Source: Pyxidicoccus caerfyrddinensis
GTDB lineage: Bacteria > Myxococcota > Myxococcia > Myxococcales > Myxococcaceae
DNA: 64,000 nt
NCBI RefSeq assembly: GCF_010894405.1
Contig: NZ_JAAIYA010000003.1
Location: 620,001-684,000, forward strand
Reading direction: 5' to 3'
Shown: in pieces, positions 34,628-43,870 of the stretch
How the letters are laid out: each line of letters starts with the position of its first letter
How positions within the stretch are numbered: the first letter of the stretch is position 1
Translations under genes and position numbers: made by a program
Notes under the pieces: model-generated
The model's input: only the letters and a program-made list of their open reading frames with translations
Told to the model about the DNA's origin: nothing
The model's database searches: none

Positions 34628-35566
34628 ATGAGAACCCAGGAGCTTTCACAGCGAGCCCTGCCCCTGCTGGCGGCGGGGCACTTTCGCGGCCAGCGCGGCG
34701 TGTCGCGGCTCATCGTCGGAACGGACTTCTCCCTGCGCTCCGAGTTCGCGCTCGCGCGGGCGCTGCGTCTGCCTTTGGGCCAGGGCGGCGTCTTCGCGGT
34801 GATGCACGCGGGGCCGCCACTGGATGGCCAGGACGGGCCCGCGGGCGCGGTGTCCGGGGAGCGCTGCCTGCGCAAGGCGGTGTCCTCCGTGTGCCGGCGG
34901 CTGCGGCACCGGGTGGACGTGGAGGTGCAGGAGGTGCTGCGCCTGGGCGACCCGGTGGAGGCAGCGAACGCCGTGTCGCGCGAGCTGGGGGCGGAGCTGG
35001 TGGTGCTGGGCCGGCCGCTGGTGACGTACCCGGTGCGGGAGCTGGCGGAGGACTCGATGGTGCGGCGCATGGTGCTGAGGCTGGGCGCCTCGGTGCTGGT
35101 GGTGGTGCCGCACCCGGTGCGGCCGTACGCGAGGCCGCTGGTGGCGGTGGACTTCTCGCGCGAGTCCCGGCGGGCGCTGGAGCTGACGCTGCGGCTGTGC
35201 CCTTCGCCCACGCCGGTGGACGTGCTGCACGTGGTGGACACGCGCGAGGAGGAAGCGGCGCTGCGCGCGTCGGGCGCGCCCGCGGAGCGGTGGTTGCTCC
35301 TCCGGCAGGAAGCGGAGCGCGGGGCGCGGGTGGCGCTCGGGCGGTTCCTCGCTCCCTACCGGGAGACGGGGCGCGAGCTGGAGGTGCGGGTGCGCAGCGG
35401 CGAGCCGGCAGAGGGCATCCTCGGCGAGGCGGCGGAGCGCGGCTCGGACGTGCTGGCGGTGGCCATGTCGGGCGCGGAGGCCCGCACGCCGCTGACGGAG
35501 CGGGTGCTGGCGCGGGCCGGCTGCGACGTGCTGGTGGCGAGACACACGACGCCAGCCTCCTCTTGA
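34628..35566 (+). CDS. Tandem universal stress protein (UspA-like)
   Basis: The 312-residue protein has two USP domains: about 24-152 (SRLIVGTDFSLRSEFALARAL ... GASVLVVVPHP) and about 156-308 (RPLVAVDFSRESRRALELTLRL ... VLAVAMSGAEARTPLTERVLARAGCDVLVARH). Tandem USPs are cytoplasmic, often bind ATP and respond to starvation or stress. The ATG at 34628 is preceded by AGGAGGG. The ABC exporter gene begins 36 bases downstream, so the two may be co-transcribed. Confidence 0.9.
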   Translation: MRTQELSQRALPLLAAGHFRGQRGVSRLIVGTDFSLRSEFALARALRLPLGQGGVFAVMHAGPPLDGQDGPAGAVSGERCLRKAVSSVCRRLRHRVDVEVQEVLRLGDPVEAANAVSRELGAELVVLGRPLVTYPVRELAEDSMVRRMVLRLGASVLVVVPHPVRPYARPLVAVDFSRESRRALELTLRLCPSPTPVDVLHVVDTREEEAALRASGAPAERWLLLRQEAERGARVALGRFLAPYRETGRELEVRVRSGEPAEGILGEAAERGSDVLAVAMSGAEARTPLTERVLARAGCDVLVARHTTPASS

Positions 35567-35601
35567 GCGCGGACGGCGGGTCCGCGTTATGAACGCGGAC
35601 C

Positions 35602-37458
35602 GTGTCCCCTCGCCCGCCCGCTTCCCCTGTCCCGCCGTCCCTCCTGGCCCGCCTGAAGAGCACGGGCAGCCTCGTCCAGCAGCTCCCCGGCACCTTCCGC
35701 CTCTTCTGGCAGGCAAGCCCCCGCATGGCGGTGCTGCTGGGCGTGCTGACGCTGGTGGCGGCGGTGCTGCCCGCGGGCATCGCCTGGGTGGGGAAGCTGA
35801 TTGTGGACACGGTGGTGGCGGCGGCGCAGGGCTCGCTGGAGGCGCGCTCGCGCGTCTACGGCCTGGTGGGGCTGGAGTTCGGGCTGATGCTGGGCTCGGC
35901 GGTGGTGGAGCGCGGGCTGAACCTGACGCGCGAGCTCTTGCGCGCCAACCTGGGCAACCTGCTCAACGAGCGGATTCTGCAGAAGGCGCTGGATTTGGAG
36001 CTGCGCCACTTCGAGGACTCCGAGACCTACGACAAGATGCAGAACGCGCGGCGCGAGGCGAACAGCCGGCCGCTGTCGTTGGTGATGGGGGCGTTCTCGA
36101 TTGTGCGCAACGGAATCACCTTGGGCACCTTCGCGGCGCTGTTGGTAGCGCTGTCGCCGTGGAGCGTGGTGGTGCTGGTGGCGGCGTCGATTCCGGCGTT
36201 CATCGCCGAGGCGCGGCTGGCGGCGGAGGGCTTCCGGCTGTACTCGTGGCGGGCGCCGGAGGGGCGCAAGCTGAACTACCTGGAGTGGATTCTCACGCGG
36301 GACAGCCACGTGAAGGAGGTGAAGCTGTTCGGGTTGGGGCCGCTGGTGTTGGGGCGCTACCGGACGCTCTTCCAGAAGTTCTTCACGGAGGACCGGGCGC
36401 TGGCCTTCAAGCGGATGGCGTGGGGGTTGGGGCTGGGGTTGTTGTCGCTGGCGGCGTTCTACGCCTGCTACCTGTACGTGGCGGGGCGCGCGGCGGGCGG
36501 GGCGATTTCGGTGGGCGACATGGTGCTGTACCTGGGCGTGTTCCGTCAGGGGCAGGCGGCGTTCCAGGGCATCCTGACGAGCATCGGCTCCATGTACGAG
36601 GACGCGCTCTTCATGAGCAACCTCTTCACGTACCTGGACATCCCCACGGGCGGCGAGACGACGCGGGTGATGCCGGCGAAGTCACCGCCGCGCGGGCCCG
36701 GCAACGCGATTGAGTTCCGGGACGTGTCCTTCCGCTATCCGGGGAAGGATGCGTGGGCGCTCAAGGGCGTGAATCTGACGTTGAGGCCGGGGCAGAAGCT
36801 GGCGCTGGTGGGGGAGAACGGGGCGGGGAAGAGCACGCTGGTGAAGCTGCTGCTGCGCCTGTACGAGCCGTCGGAGGGGGAGATTCTCTACGGCGGGGTG
36901 AATCTGAAGGACATGGACGTGGAGGACCTGCGCAGCCGCTTCGGGGCGGTGTTCCAGGACTTCGTGCGCTACCAGTTCAACGTGGCGGAGAACATCGGGT
37001 TGGGGCACGTGCCGGCGCTGGAGGACCGGACGCGGATCGTGAAGGCGGCGGAGGAGGGTGGGGCGAGCACGGTGATTGCGGCGCTGCCGAACCAGTACGA
37101 CACGATGCTGGGAGGCTGGTTCGAGAAGGGGCAGGAGCTGTCGTCGGGGCAGTGGCAGAAGCTGGCGGTGGCGCGAGCGTTCATGCGGGACGACGCGGAG
37201 GTGCTGATTCTGGACGAGCCGACGGCGAGCATCGACGCGGAAGCGGAGCATGCGCTGTTCGAGCGCTTCCAGGCGCTGGCGGCGGACCGGATTGCGATTG
37301 TGATTTCGCACCGCTTCTCCACGGTGCGCATGGCGGACCAGATTGCCGTGCTCCACAACGGGCAGGTGGAGGAGCTGGGGAGCCACGACGAGCTGATGGC
37401 GAAGGACGGGCGCTACGCGCACCTGTTCCGGCTGCAGGCGCGGGGGTACAGGGACTGA
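35602..37458 (+). CDS. ABC exporter, fused permease and ATPase
   Basis: This 618-residue half-transporter has a six-helix membrane domain (about 25-320) and an ATPase domain (about 350-600). Walker A is GENGAGKST near 404-412, the Q loop is AVFQDFVRYQF, Walker B VLILDEPTAS and the H loop ISHRFST. The signature reads LSSGQWQK in place of LSGGQ; the GQWQK variant is common in peptide/lantibiotic-type exporters. It would act as a homodimer in the inner membrane. I used the GTG at 35602; no better start is visible. Cargo is unknown. Confidence 0.9.
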   Translation: MSPRPPASPVPPSLLARLKSTGSLVQQLPGTFRLFWQASPRMAVLLGVLTLVAAVLPAGIAWVGKLIVDTVVAAAQGSLEARSRVYGLVGLEFGLMLGSAVVERGLNLTRELLRANLGNLLNERILQKALDLELRHFEDSETYDKMQNARREANSRPLSLVMGAFSIVRNGITLGTFAALLVALSPWSVVVLVAASIPAFIAEARLAAEGFRLYSWRAPEGRKLNYLEWILTRDSHVKEVKLFGLGPLVLGRYRTLFQKFFTEDRALAFKRMAWGLGLGLLSLAAFYACYLYVAGRAAGGAISVGDMVLYLGVFRQGQAAFQGILTSIGSMYEDALFMSNLFTYLDIPTGGETTRVMPAKSPPRGPGNAIEFRDVSFRYPGKDAWALKGVNLTLRPGQKLALVGENGAGKSTLVKLLLRLYEPSEGEILYGGVNLKDMDVEDLRSRFGAVFQDFVRYQFNVAENIGLGHVPALEDRTRIVKAAEEGGASTVIAALPNQYDTMLGGWFEKGQELSSGQWQKLAVARAFMRDDAEVLILDEPTASIDAEAEHALFERFQALAADRIAIVISHRFSTVRMADQIAVLHNGQVEELGSHDELMAKDGRYAHLFRLQARGYRD

Positions 37459-37462
37459 GGCT

Positions 37463-38269
37463 TCAGCGAGGCCCGCCGCGCAGCCGCTCCAGCTCGGCGA
37501 GGGCTTCGGCAAGACGGCGCTCGGCGTCCTCGCGGCGTTGGGTCTCTTCCGCGCGCAGGCGTGCCTCCTCGACGAGTTGCTGCTCCAGCTCGGCGCGGCT
37601 GGCCTCTCGTTGCTCCACCATTCGTTCGAGTCTGGCAATCGTCTCTCGTGAATCAGGCAGGGCCGCGCCGCCCTTGTAGAAGCGCAGTTGCTTCTGCTCG
37701 ACCTGCAACTCCAGGCCAAGCACCTCTGAGCGGTAGGACCCATGCTGCGGGAGGATGGGACGATACGCGCGTCGGCCTTCCTCCAACCGCCAGCCACTCA
37801 GCCGCAGTCGGCCGAAGTCGAAGACGAAGTACTCACGGATGCCCAGCCGGGCGTAGCGCTCCACATTGCGCTCCAAGCGCTTTCGCCGTTCGCCCGTGCC
37901 ATGCACCTCCAGTGCAAAGTCCACGCCCTTGCCCTCGGCGCTCACCATCCAGCGCATGCGCGATTGGGGCTCGACGTCCACCACGGCGATGACATCCGGG
38001 GCGAACAGGGGCTCACCCGGGTAGTGCACGGGAAGCTCGCAGGCCAGGTACACCTTGCGGCCAATGCGCGAGAAGAAGCTGCCGAGCACCTCACGGGCGC
38101 GTGACCTGGCTTCGTAGTGAGGGTCGCCCTCGGGGGGAGTCGCCTCGGAGACAGGGAACTCGAAGGGCAGGCTGTCAACGACCTGGGCTCGTTCCTCGGG
38201 CGAAAGCTGCTCCCAGATTTCCTGAGGCGGCGCGCGCGGGTCATCCGGATTGATGCGGTAGGGAGACAT
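37463..38269 (-). CDS. Uma2-like PD-(D/E)XK protein with coiled-coil tail
   Basis: The 268-residue protein has an N-terminal Uma2/DUF820-like domain (about 5-190: MSPYRINPDDPRAPPQEIWEQLSPEERAQVVDSLP ... FAPDVIAVVDVE ... DFALEVHGTGERRKRLERNVERYARLGIREYFVFD). The acidic D in PDVIAVVD and E in LEVHG match the putative nuclease core. The C-terminal 60 residues are a charged coiled coil. Uma2 proteins are widespread, strongly multiplied and of uncertain function. The start ATG 38269 is chosen over the far upstream in-frame ATG. It converges on the ABC exporter (stops four bases apart) and diverges from the AAA-nuclease gene. Confidence 0.82.
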   Translation of the reverse strand: MSPYRINPDDPRAPPQEIWEQLSPEERAQVVDSLPFEFPVSEATPPEGDPHYEARSRAREVLGSFFSRIGRKVYLACELPVHYPGEPLFAPDVIAVVDVEPQSRMRWMVSAEGKGVDFALEVHGTGERRKRLERNVERYARLGIREYFVFDFGRLRLSGWRLEEGRRAYRPILPQHGSYRSEVLGLELQVEQKQLRFYKGGAALPDSRETIARLERMVEQREASRAELEQQLVEEARLRAEETQRREDAERRLAEALAELERLRGGPR

Positions 38270-38447
38270 GAGGCCGACCCTGAGAGTAGGGCGTCCAGCA
38301 GAAGTGGCCAAGAGCCCTGATAGAGGTGTTTCGCCTGGTATGCGGCCGACCGCCGCAGAGTGAGTGGACTCGTCAACAGGCACAGTGCGGAACCTGCCAG
38401 CCCCGTGCTTCCTTGCGCTGACTCTCTGCTCGGTGCAGGTTGTGTCC

Positions 38448-40022
38448 ATGCCGCGCCGCTTCAACATCGCGGGCCCCTGCCGTCCGGATTGGCACTACAT
38501 GATTCCCGCCGAGCGCCGACTTCCCGAGGCGCCGGGGCTGGTCGAGCAGCTCGGCTACTTCATGGTCCGCGCGCCCCGGCAGACGGGGAAGACGACGGCG
38601 CTCCGGGCTCTGGCGGAGCAGCTGACTGCCTCCAGCCGCTACGCCGCGCTCTACTTCTCCTGCGAGGTCGGTGAGGCAGCCGGTGACGACTTCGGTGAGG
38701 CGCAGCGGGCCATCTTGGCGAACCTGCGTCTCGGTGCCGGGCACTTCCTTCCGCCCGAGCTCCAGCCGCCTCCCTTCCCTGAAGCTCCCGACAGCCTGCT
38801 CCTGGGCACGGCGCTGTCAGCCTGGGCGAGCGTCTGTCCGCGCCCGCTGGTGCTGTTCCTCGATGAGATTGATGCTTTGCGAGGGCAGAGCCTCATCAGC
38901 GTGCTGCGTCAGTTGCGGAGCGGTTTCCCCAACAGGCCCCACGCCTTCCCCGCGTCCGTCGTCCTGTGTGGTCTGCGGGATGTTCGCGACTACAAGGCCG
39001 CCAGCGGAGGCGATGCCGACCGGCTCGGCACCGCGAGTCCCTTCAACATCAAGCTCGCCTCGCTCCGGTTGGGGGACTTCGACGCGGAGGAAGTGGCGGA
39101 GCTGTATCGACAGCACACCGCGGACACCGGCCAGGTCTTCACCGAGCCGGCGATGGCGCGTGCCTTCGAGCTGACCGCCGGCCAGCCCTGGCTCGTCAAT
39201 GCCCTCGCCCGGGAAGTCATCGAGGAGCTGCGGGTGCCCGTGGGTGAGCCCATCACCGGCGAGCATGTGGAGTCCGCCAAGGAGCGGCTCATCTACACGC
39301 GGGTCACGCATCTCGACTCGCTGGTGGCGCGCCTGCACGAGCCGCGCATCCGCCGAGTGCTCGAGCCCGTGCTCGCGGGAACGCTGACATCTGGAGACAG
39401 CTACCAGGATGACGTGCAGTACGCGCGGGACCTGGGGCTGCTCGCGCCGGACAACCCGGTGCGAATCGCGAATCCCATCTACCGCGAGGTGATTGCCCGG
39501 GTGCTCGCGGGAGACGCCGAACTGCAGGTGCAGGCCGAGCCGCGCAGCTTCGTCCTGCCGGACGGCCGGCTGGACTTCGACCGGCTGCTGCGCGAGTTCG
39601 CCGCCTTCTGGCGCGAGCACGGAGAGGTGCTGACCGCCGGACTCTCGTACCACGAGGTCGCGCCGCAACTGGTGCTCATGGCCTTCCTCCACCGGGTCGT
39701 CAACGGCGGCGGCTTCGTGGACCGGGAGTACGGCGTGGGCCGGGGCCGCATCGACCTGCTGGTGCGCTGGCCCTATACCGAGGCTGGCCAGCGCCGCTGG
39801 CAGCGCCAGGCGATGGAGCTGAAGGTGTGGCGGGACGGGGAGAAGGACCCGCTGGCGAAGGGGCTCGCCCAGCTCGATGAGTACCTGGAGCGGCTGAGCC
39901 TCGACACGGGCGTACTCGTCATCTTCGACCGGCGCAGGGAGGCGGGGGACGCCGACTCACGCACGCGCTTCGAGCAGGCGCAGGCGCCCTCGGGCCGTAA
40001 GGTCACCGTGCTGCGGGCGTGA
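38448..40022 (+). CDS. AAA-like ATPase fused to PD-(D/E)XK nuclease-like domain
   Basis: The protein has 524 residues. A Walker A APRQTGKTT (42-50) and Walker B PLVLFLDEID (133-142) define an AAA ATPase domain related to the AAA-like/ProN family. The C-terminus (about 423-520) has RID (D436) and MELK (E457, K459) followed by KGLAQLDEYLERL, a PD-(D/E)XK fold. Such fusions (AAA plus PDDEXK_9) are common, multicopy and often found near mobile or defence genes. The ATG at 38448 places the ATPase near the N-terminus; frames back to 38364 are less likely. It is followed by the DUSAM-NACHT pair. Confidence 0.83.
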   Translation: MPRRFNIAGPCRPDWHYMIPAERRLPEAPGLVEQLGYFMVRAPRQTGKTTALRALAEQLTASSRYAALYFSCEVGEAAGDDFGEAQRAILANLRLGAGHFLPPELQPPPFPEAPDSLLLGTALSAWASVCPRPLVLFLDEIDALRGQSLISVLRQLRSGFPNRPHAFPASVVLCGLRDVRDYKAASGGDADRLGTASPFNIKLASLRLGDFDAEEVAELYRQHTADTGQVFTEPAMARAFELTAGQPWLVNALAREVIEELRVPVGEPITGEHVESAKERLIYTRVTHLDSLVARLHEPRIRRVLEPVLAGTLTSGDSYQDDVQYARDLGLLAPDNPVRIANPIYREVIARVLAGDAELQVQAEPRSFVLPDGRLDFDRLLREFAAFWREHGEVLTAGLSYHEVAPQLVLMAFLHRVVNGGGFVDREYGVGRGRIDLLVRWPYTEAGQRRWQRQAMELKVWRDGEKDPLAKGLAQLDEYLERLSLDTGVLVIFDRRREAGDADSRTRFEQAQAPSGRKVTVLRA

Positions 40023-40143
40023 GTCGCACCTGACTCCATCGCTGTCTGTCCATCACGGGTGGACTGTGTCTGTGCATTCTCGCGTTAGGCTGCTGGCGCC
40101 ATATTGGCAAGCCGCTGGGGTGCTGGCTTCACCGGGGGGCAAA

Positions 40144-40515
40144 GTGAGACCGCGAGTACCTGCATGGGAAAACGTCATTGAGATGGAGCGGTGGATCTCT
40201 CCGGAAGGCAGGCTGGAGCTTCCCGGTGAGGACCGCGCGCAGGTGCAATCCGTCGCGCTGCAGATGACGATTGCCGAGGCGGAGGTCTACACCTCCTTGC
40301 GGACGCCCGAGGGTACAGCGGCGCTGGTGCGGGAAGTCCATCGCCGGGTCAGGGAAGGCGGGAAGCGGTACTCCAGTACGCTCGCTGATGTGCGCGACCT
40401 CCAAGAGGCGGGAGACGCCGATGGCGCGCGCAAGGTGCTGGCGGAGTACATCGCGAGCGAGCCCATTCCCCGTTACCGGGAGTGGGCCGAGACGGAGCTG
40501 AAGGAGCTGGAGTGA
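40144..40515 (+). CDS. DUSAM-domain protein
   Basis: The protein is about 123 residues from a GTG at 40144. The sequence WENVIEMERWISPEGRLELPGEDRAQVQSVALQMTIAEAEVYTSL ... REVHRRVREGGKRYSSTLADVRDLQEAGDADGARKVLAEYIASEPIPRYREWAETELKEL matches the DUSAM family known only from myxobacteria as far as I recall. Alternatives are GTG 40066 or ATG 40183. The stop is five bases before the NACHT gene ATG, so they are translationally coupled. No enzymatic motif is seen. It is probably cytoplasmic, helical and a partner of the NACHT protein. Confidence 0.75.
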   Translation: MRPRVPAWENVIEMERWISPEGRLELPGEDRAQVQSVALQMTIAEAEVYTSLRTPEGTAALVREVHRRVREGGKRYSSTLADVRDLQEAGDADGARKVLAEYIASEPIPRYREWAETELKELE

Positions 40516-40520
40516 GGGGG

Positions 40521-43475
40521 ATGTCCATGTTCGACGCGCTCGGTTCCATCAAGGTCCTCAGCAAGCTGCTGCAGATGGGGATGGCCGCATGGGATGCCTT
40601 CAAGGAAGAGGGCATCAGCAGCAAGGAAATCACTGCGATACGTCTGGCGACGGACCTGCTGGGAGACCTGGGAGGAAAGAGCTCCGGGCAGCTCTCGGAC
40701 ATGGCGGCCCTGCACTTCGGCGTCATCACGCAGTGCTTCGGCCATGCGCTCGGACGGCAGTGGGCGTTCAACAAGCAGTTGGTGCCTCGTGGGTTCCGGC
40801 GCTTCATGGGCAGGGAGCAGCGTGAGCGGGCGGAGGAGATTGACCTCCGAGTGAAGCTCGCCGTCGGTTCGCTTCCGAAGTTCGGGGGCCCCTCCCTGTT
40901 ACAGCCGGGAGACCTGCCCGCGAGCGTGGCGGGCGTGAGGGACGCAGCCGTCATCGACGAGCCCCTCGCGACTCCGTACTACCGGGCGCTCTGGGAGGCC
41001 TTCTCCAACCCGAAGCTCGACGAGGGGGACGAAGGAAGAATCCCGCTGCTCGACTTGGAGAAGGGACGGCTGGCGTTCGAGCGTGACTTCCTCCTCGCCT
41101 ATCAGCAGGTGCTGGCGTCTCCAGAAGGTCAGAAGCTTCAGCAGTATGTGGCCGGCGTGGCTGGCGATTACCGCGCACGCATGCTGCGCGAGCTGCTCCT
41201 GCGGGACATGGCCGAATGGGGCGAGCGCCATACCTTCGGCAATCTGGAGCGGCGTGACAGGTCCGCGGATGACCCCATTCCGTTCATGCCGCTCGCGAAG
41301 ATGTACGTCGAGCCTGACGCCTGCCTCGCGAAGAAGGTGCGGCGGGAAAACGAGCCACGGGAGCCGGTGCTCGCCCTGATTGAACAGTGGCTCGGCGCTT
41401 CGAAGACGAATGTCGTCGTTGTCCGTGCAGACTTTGGAATGGGGAAGTCACTCACTGCGCGGTCGCTGGCGCAGCGGCTCGCTCAGAGGTACCTGGACGC
41501 ACGAACCCCGTCCCCAGAAATGGAGATACCGGTCTTCATCCGGTGCGCCGAAGACTTGACCGAGGAAGGATTTGATCTCGACGAGTTCGTGCGTAGAGCG
41601 TGGAAGCGTGAAGCCGGCGAGCTGGATTTGAAGTTGAAGCTCGACGACCCCGCCCTCGCATCCCCAAACCGTACCCAGCGAGCCCTCTTCATTCTCGACG
41701 GACTGGACGAGGTCATCCTCGGGGAGCGACGGCTGGAGTCGTTCTTCCTGCGCATCAAGGACGAGGCTTCGGAGCACCACCGCTTCATCATCTTCTCTCG
41801 TCCGGGGGCCCTTCCCGCGGAGCAGGAACTGCAAGGCATTCCGGTACTCGAGATCCTGCCGTGGACCGAACCCCAGCTTGCCTCGTGGCTCGAAGCATGG
41901 CGCGGCTTGAACGGAGGTGAAGGGCCGACGCCTCAAGAGCTGGAGTCGAAGCAACTGGCCGAGTTGGCCAGGACCCCCATTCTCCTCTTCATGGTCGCGC
42001 AGACCTGGAAGGGCCAGCCCCGTGAAGTTGGCACAAGCCGCGCCGCCCTTTACGAGGAGTTCTTCTGGCAGATCGCGCGGGGAAAACATGAGGCGGACCG
42101 CAGGCATCATAAGAACGTCTACGAGGCGTCCGCCGAGCTTCATCGACACTTGATGGGTAGAGGGATGGTGGCGCAGGGGACCGAGCCGCCGGATGCTATG
42201 CTCTGGCTCATGAGCCGAGTGGCCTGGGAGGCCACGAAGCTCGATCAGCGTCAGATGATTGAGCCCTCGCGGAAGCCGGAAGTGCTCACGAAGCACGGCA
42301 TCACGAGCCTTCTCGTCCATGAGTTGCAGGTGGATGGTAGTGCGTCCGAGACCACCGAAGCGATCCAGGTGGGATTGCTCCTGACGCTCCAGGCCCACTT
42401 GCGCTCCGGGGCCGCAAGCCAGCTTCTCTTTGGCCACAAGTCCTTCCGCGAGTTCCTGGTGGCGCGCTACTGGGCGGACAGGCTGAAGACAATTGCCCGT
42501 GCGACCTCACGGAGTTGGGAGGACATCGAGGCTCCGTTGCTGGGAGGAAGGCTACTCAGCCGCGAGGATCGAACGTTTGAGTTCCTGCTGGAGATGCTGG
42601 ACGGAGAGCCGCATCCACGACGTTCGGCGGCTCCCTTCAGCTTGAGCGAATCCGAGCGTCGCTCCCTGTTGGACTGGGCCCAGGCACGTTTCGAGTCGGA
42701 AGAGCCCGAGGTACCGACAGACTACGCTCGCGGCGGACGTAGTCGTGAGTTGTCACTGCGAGAGGACAGGCGGCCCTGGCTGCGCGAAGCGGTGCTAGCC
42801 ATCGGGAGCTCTCTCCGGGGCAGCCCCGGCATGAAGCAGCGTGACAAGCTGACCATGAGGTCGATGCTCGCCTGGTTTTGGCTGATGCGTATCGGGCCCA
42901 TCATCTGCGCGCGTAAGGCGTACCTCGTGGGGGCCTCGATGCCGGATCAAACAATTCGAGGCGCTGACTTCAGCGAAGCTAACCTGCAGGAGGCCGACTT
43001 CTCACGGACCACCTTGAGGTCGGGGAGTAATCCGTCCGCGGAAACCCCCTTCACAAATTTCTCTCGAGCCATTCTCGACCGAGCCCGGTTGATAAACGCC
43101 GACCTGTCAGAATGCTACTTCGACGAGACCTCCCTACGAGGTGCACTGCTCATTGGGTCGGGGATCCGCGGCTCACTTTTCGCTGAGGCAAAGCTCGACG
43201 ACGCGATGATGCAGCAGGTAGATGGGGTTGACGCGACGTTCGATAGGGCGAGCCTGACTGCCGCCAACTTGAACGGGGCTCGGCTGAGGGGGGCATCGTT
43301 CGTAGGTGCCAACCTGAAGGGAGCTTCATTGCAAGCGGCCCAGTTGCATGGCGTCAACTTCAGGGATGCGGTGCTTGAAGGCGCCTCGCTACACGCGGCC
43401 GGTTACGATGATGAGACCCGTTGGCCTGACGGCTTCGACCCCGTCGCCGCCGGGGCCGTGCGTGACACAAACTAA
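40521..43475 (+). CDS. NACHT-type NTPase with pentapeptide-repeat C-terminus
   Basis: The protein has 984 residues. An N-terminal helical region (1-270) precedes a STAND/NACHT domain with Walker A ADFGMGKS (303-310) and Walker B FILDGLDEV (about 390-398). A winged-helix/ARM region (about 450-800) leads to pentapeptide repeats from about 813 to 970 (GADFSEANLQEADF ... ANLNGARLRGASFVGANLKGASLQAAQL). Bacterial NACHT proteins are anti-phage sensors in several families, and pentapeptide repeats form right-handed helices that could be a sensor or DNA mimic. Defence is an inference. The gene's codons are visibly less G/C-ending than neighbours, consistent with transfer. It follows DUSAM by five bases. 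Confidence 0.85.
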   Translation: MSMFDALGSIKVLSKLLQMGMAAWDAFKEEGISSKEITAIRLATDLLGDLGGKSSGQLSDMAALHFGVITQCFGHALGRQWAFNKQLVPRGFRRFMGREQRERAEEIDLRVKLAVGSLPKFGGPSLLQPGDLPASVAGVRDAAVIDEPLATPYYRALWEAFSNPKLDEGDEGRIPLLDLEKGRLAFERDFLLAYQQVLASPEGQKLQQYVAGVAGDYRARMLRELLLRDMAEWGERHTFGNLERRDRSADDPIPFMPLAKMYVEPDACLAKKVRRENEPREPVLALIEQWLGASKTNVVVVRADFGMGKSLTARSLAQRLAQRYLDARTPSPEMEIPVFIRCAEDLTEEGFDLDEFVRRAWKREAGELDLKLKLDDPALASPNRTQRALFILDGLDEVILGERRLESFFLRIKDEASEHHRFIIFSRPGALPAEQELQGIPVLEILPWTEPQLASWLEAWRGLNGGEGPTPQELESKQLAELARTPILLFMVAQTWKGQPREVGTSRAALYEEFFWQIARGKHEADRRHHKNVYEASAELHRHLMGRGMVAQGTEPPDAMLWLMSRVAWEATKLDQRQMIEPSRKPEVLTKHGITSLLVHELQVDGSASETTEAIQVGLLLTLQAHLRSGAASQLLFGHKSFREFLVARYWADRLKTIARATSRSWEDIEAPLLGGRLLSREDRTFEFLLEMLDGEPHPRRSAAPFSLSESERRSLLDWAQARFESEEPEVPTDYARGGRSRELSLREDRRPWLREAVLAIGSSLRGSPGMKQRDKLTMRSMLAWFWLMRIGPIICARKAYLVGASMPDQTIRGADFSEANLQEADFSRTTLRSGSNPSAETPFTNFSRAILDRARLINADLSECYFDETSLRGALLIGSGIRGSLFAEAKLDDAMMQQVDGVDATFDRASLTAANLNGARLRGASFVGANLKGASLQAAQLHGVNFRDAVLEGASLHAAGYDDETRWPDGFDPVAAGAVRDTN

Positions 43476-43484
43476 AACGTCGGC

Positions 43485-43829
43485 TCACGCCTTCGGCAAA
43501 TGGTCCCTCACCACGCCGAGCCAGTACTCCTTCCCGTAGTACTGGCTCATCTTCCCGAGCAGCTTCCCGTCGCGGAACAGCAGGAACGTCGGAATCCCGA
43601 AGAGGCCGAAGCGCTTCGCCAGGTCCTCGTACTGGTACGCGTTCACCTTCACCACGCGCATCGGCGCGCCGTCGAGCTCCGACAGCAGCATGGGCTCGGC
43701 GGCCGCGTAGATGTCGCAGTTCGGGCAGCCGTCGCCCCAGAAGTCCACCACAACCAGCTCGCCCTTCGGCTCCATGACCAGCTGGTCGAAGTTCTCCGCC
43801 GTCCCCTCGTAGCTCACGGGATGTGCCAT
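43485..43829 (-). CDS. Thioredoxin-like protein with CPNC active site
   Basis: The 114-residue thioredoxin fold has VVVDFWGDGCPNCDIY with active-site CPNC, and the cis-Pro motif GIPTFLLF. Usual thioredoxin has CGPC, so its redox potential may differ. It has no signal peptide and should be cytoplasmic. It converges on the NACHT gene with stops 10 bases apart, and lies 41 bases upstream of the CotH gene's end on the same strand. Confidence 0.9.
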   Translation of the reverse strand: MAHPVSYEGTAENFDQLVMEPKGELVVVDFWGDGCPNCDIYAAAEPMLLSELDGAPMRVVKVNAYQYEDLAKRFGLFGIPTFLLFRDGKLLGKMSQYYGKEYWLGVVRDHLPKA

Positions 43830-43870
43830 GGCGTCCTGCCTAACGGTCTCTCACTCCGCCTTCAACCTGC

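Noticed and set aside
40066..40143. Longer DUSAM protein starting at GTG 40066
   Set aside because: The added residues (HSRVRLLAPYWQAAG) do not look family-like; the start at 40144 or 40183 is more plausible, though not certain.
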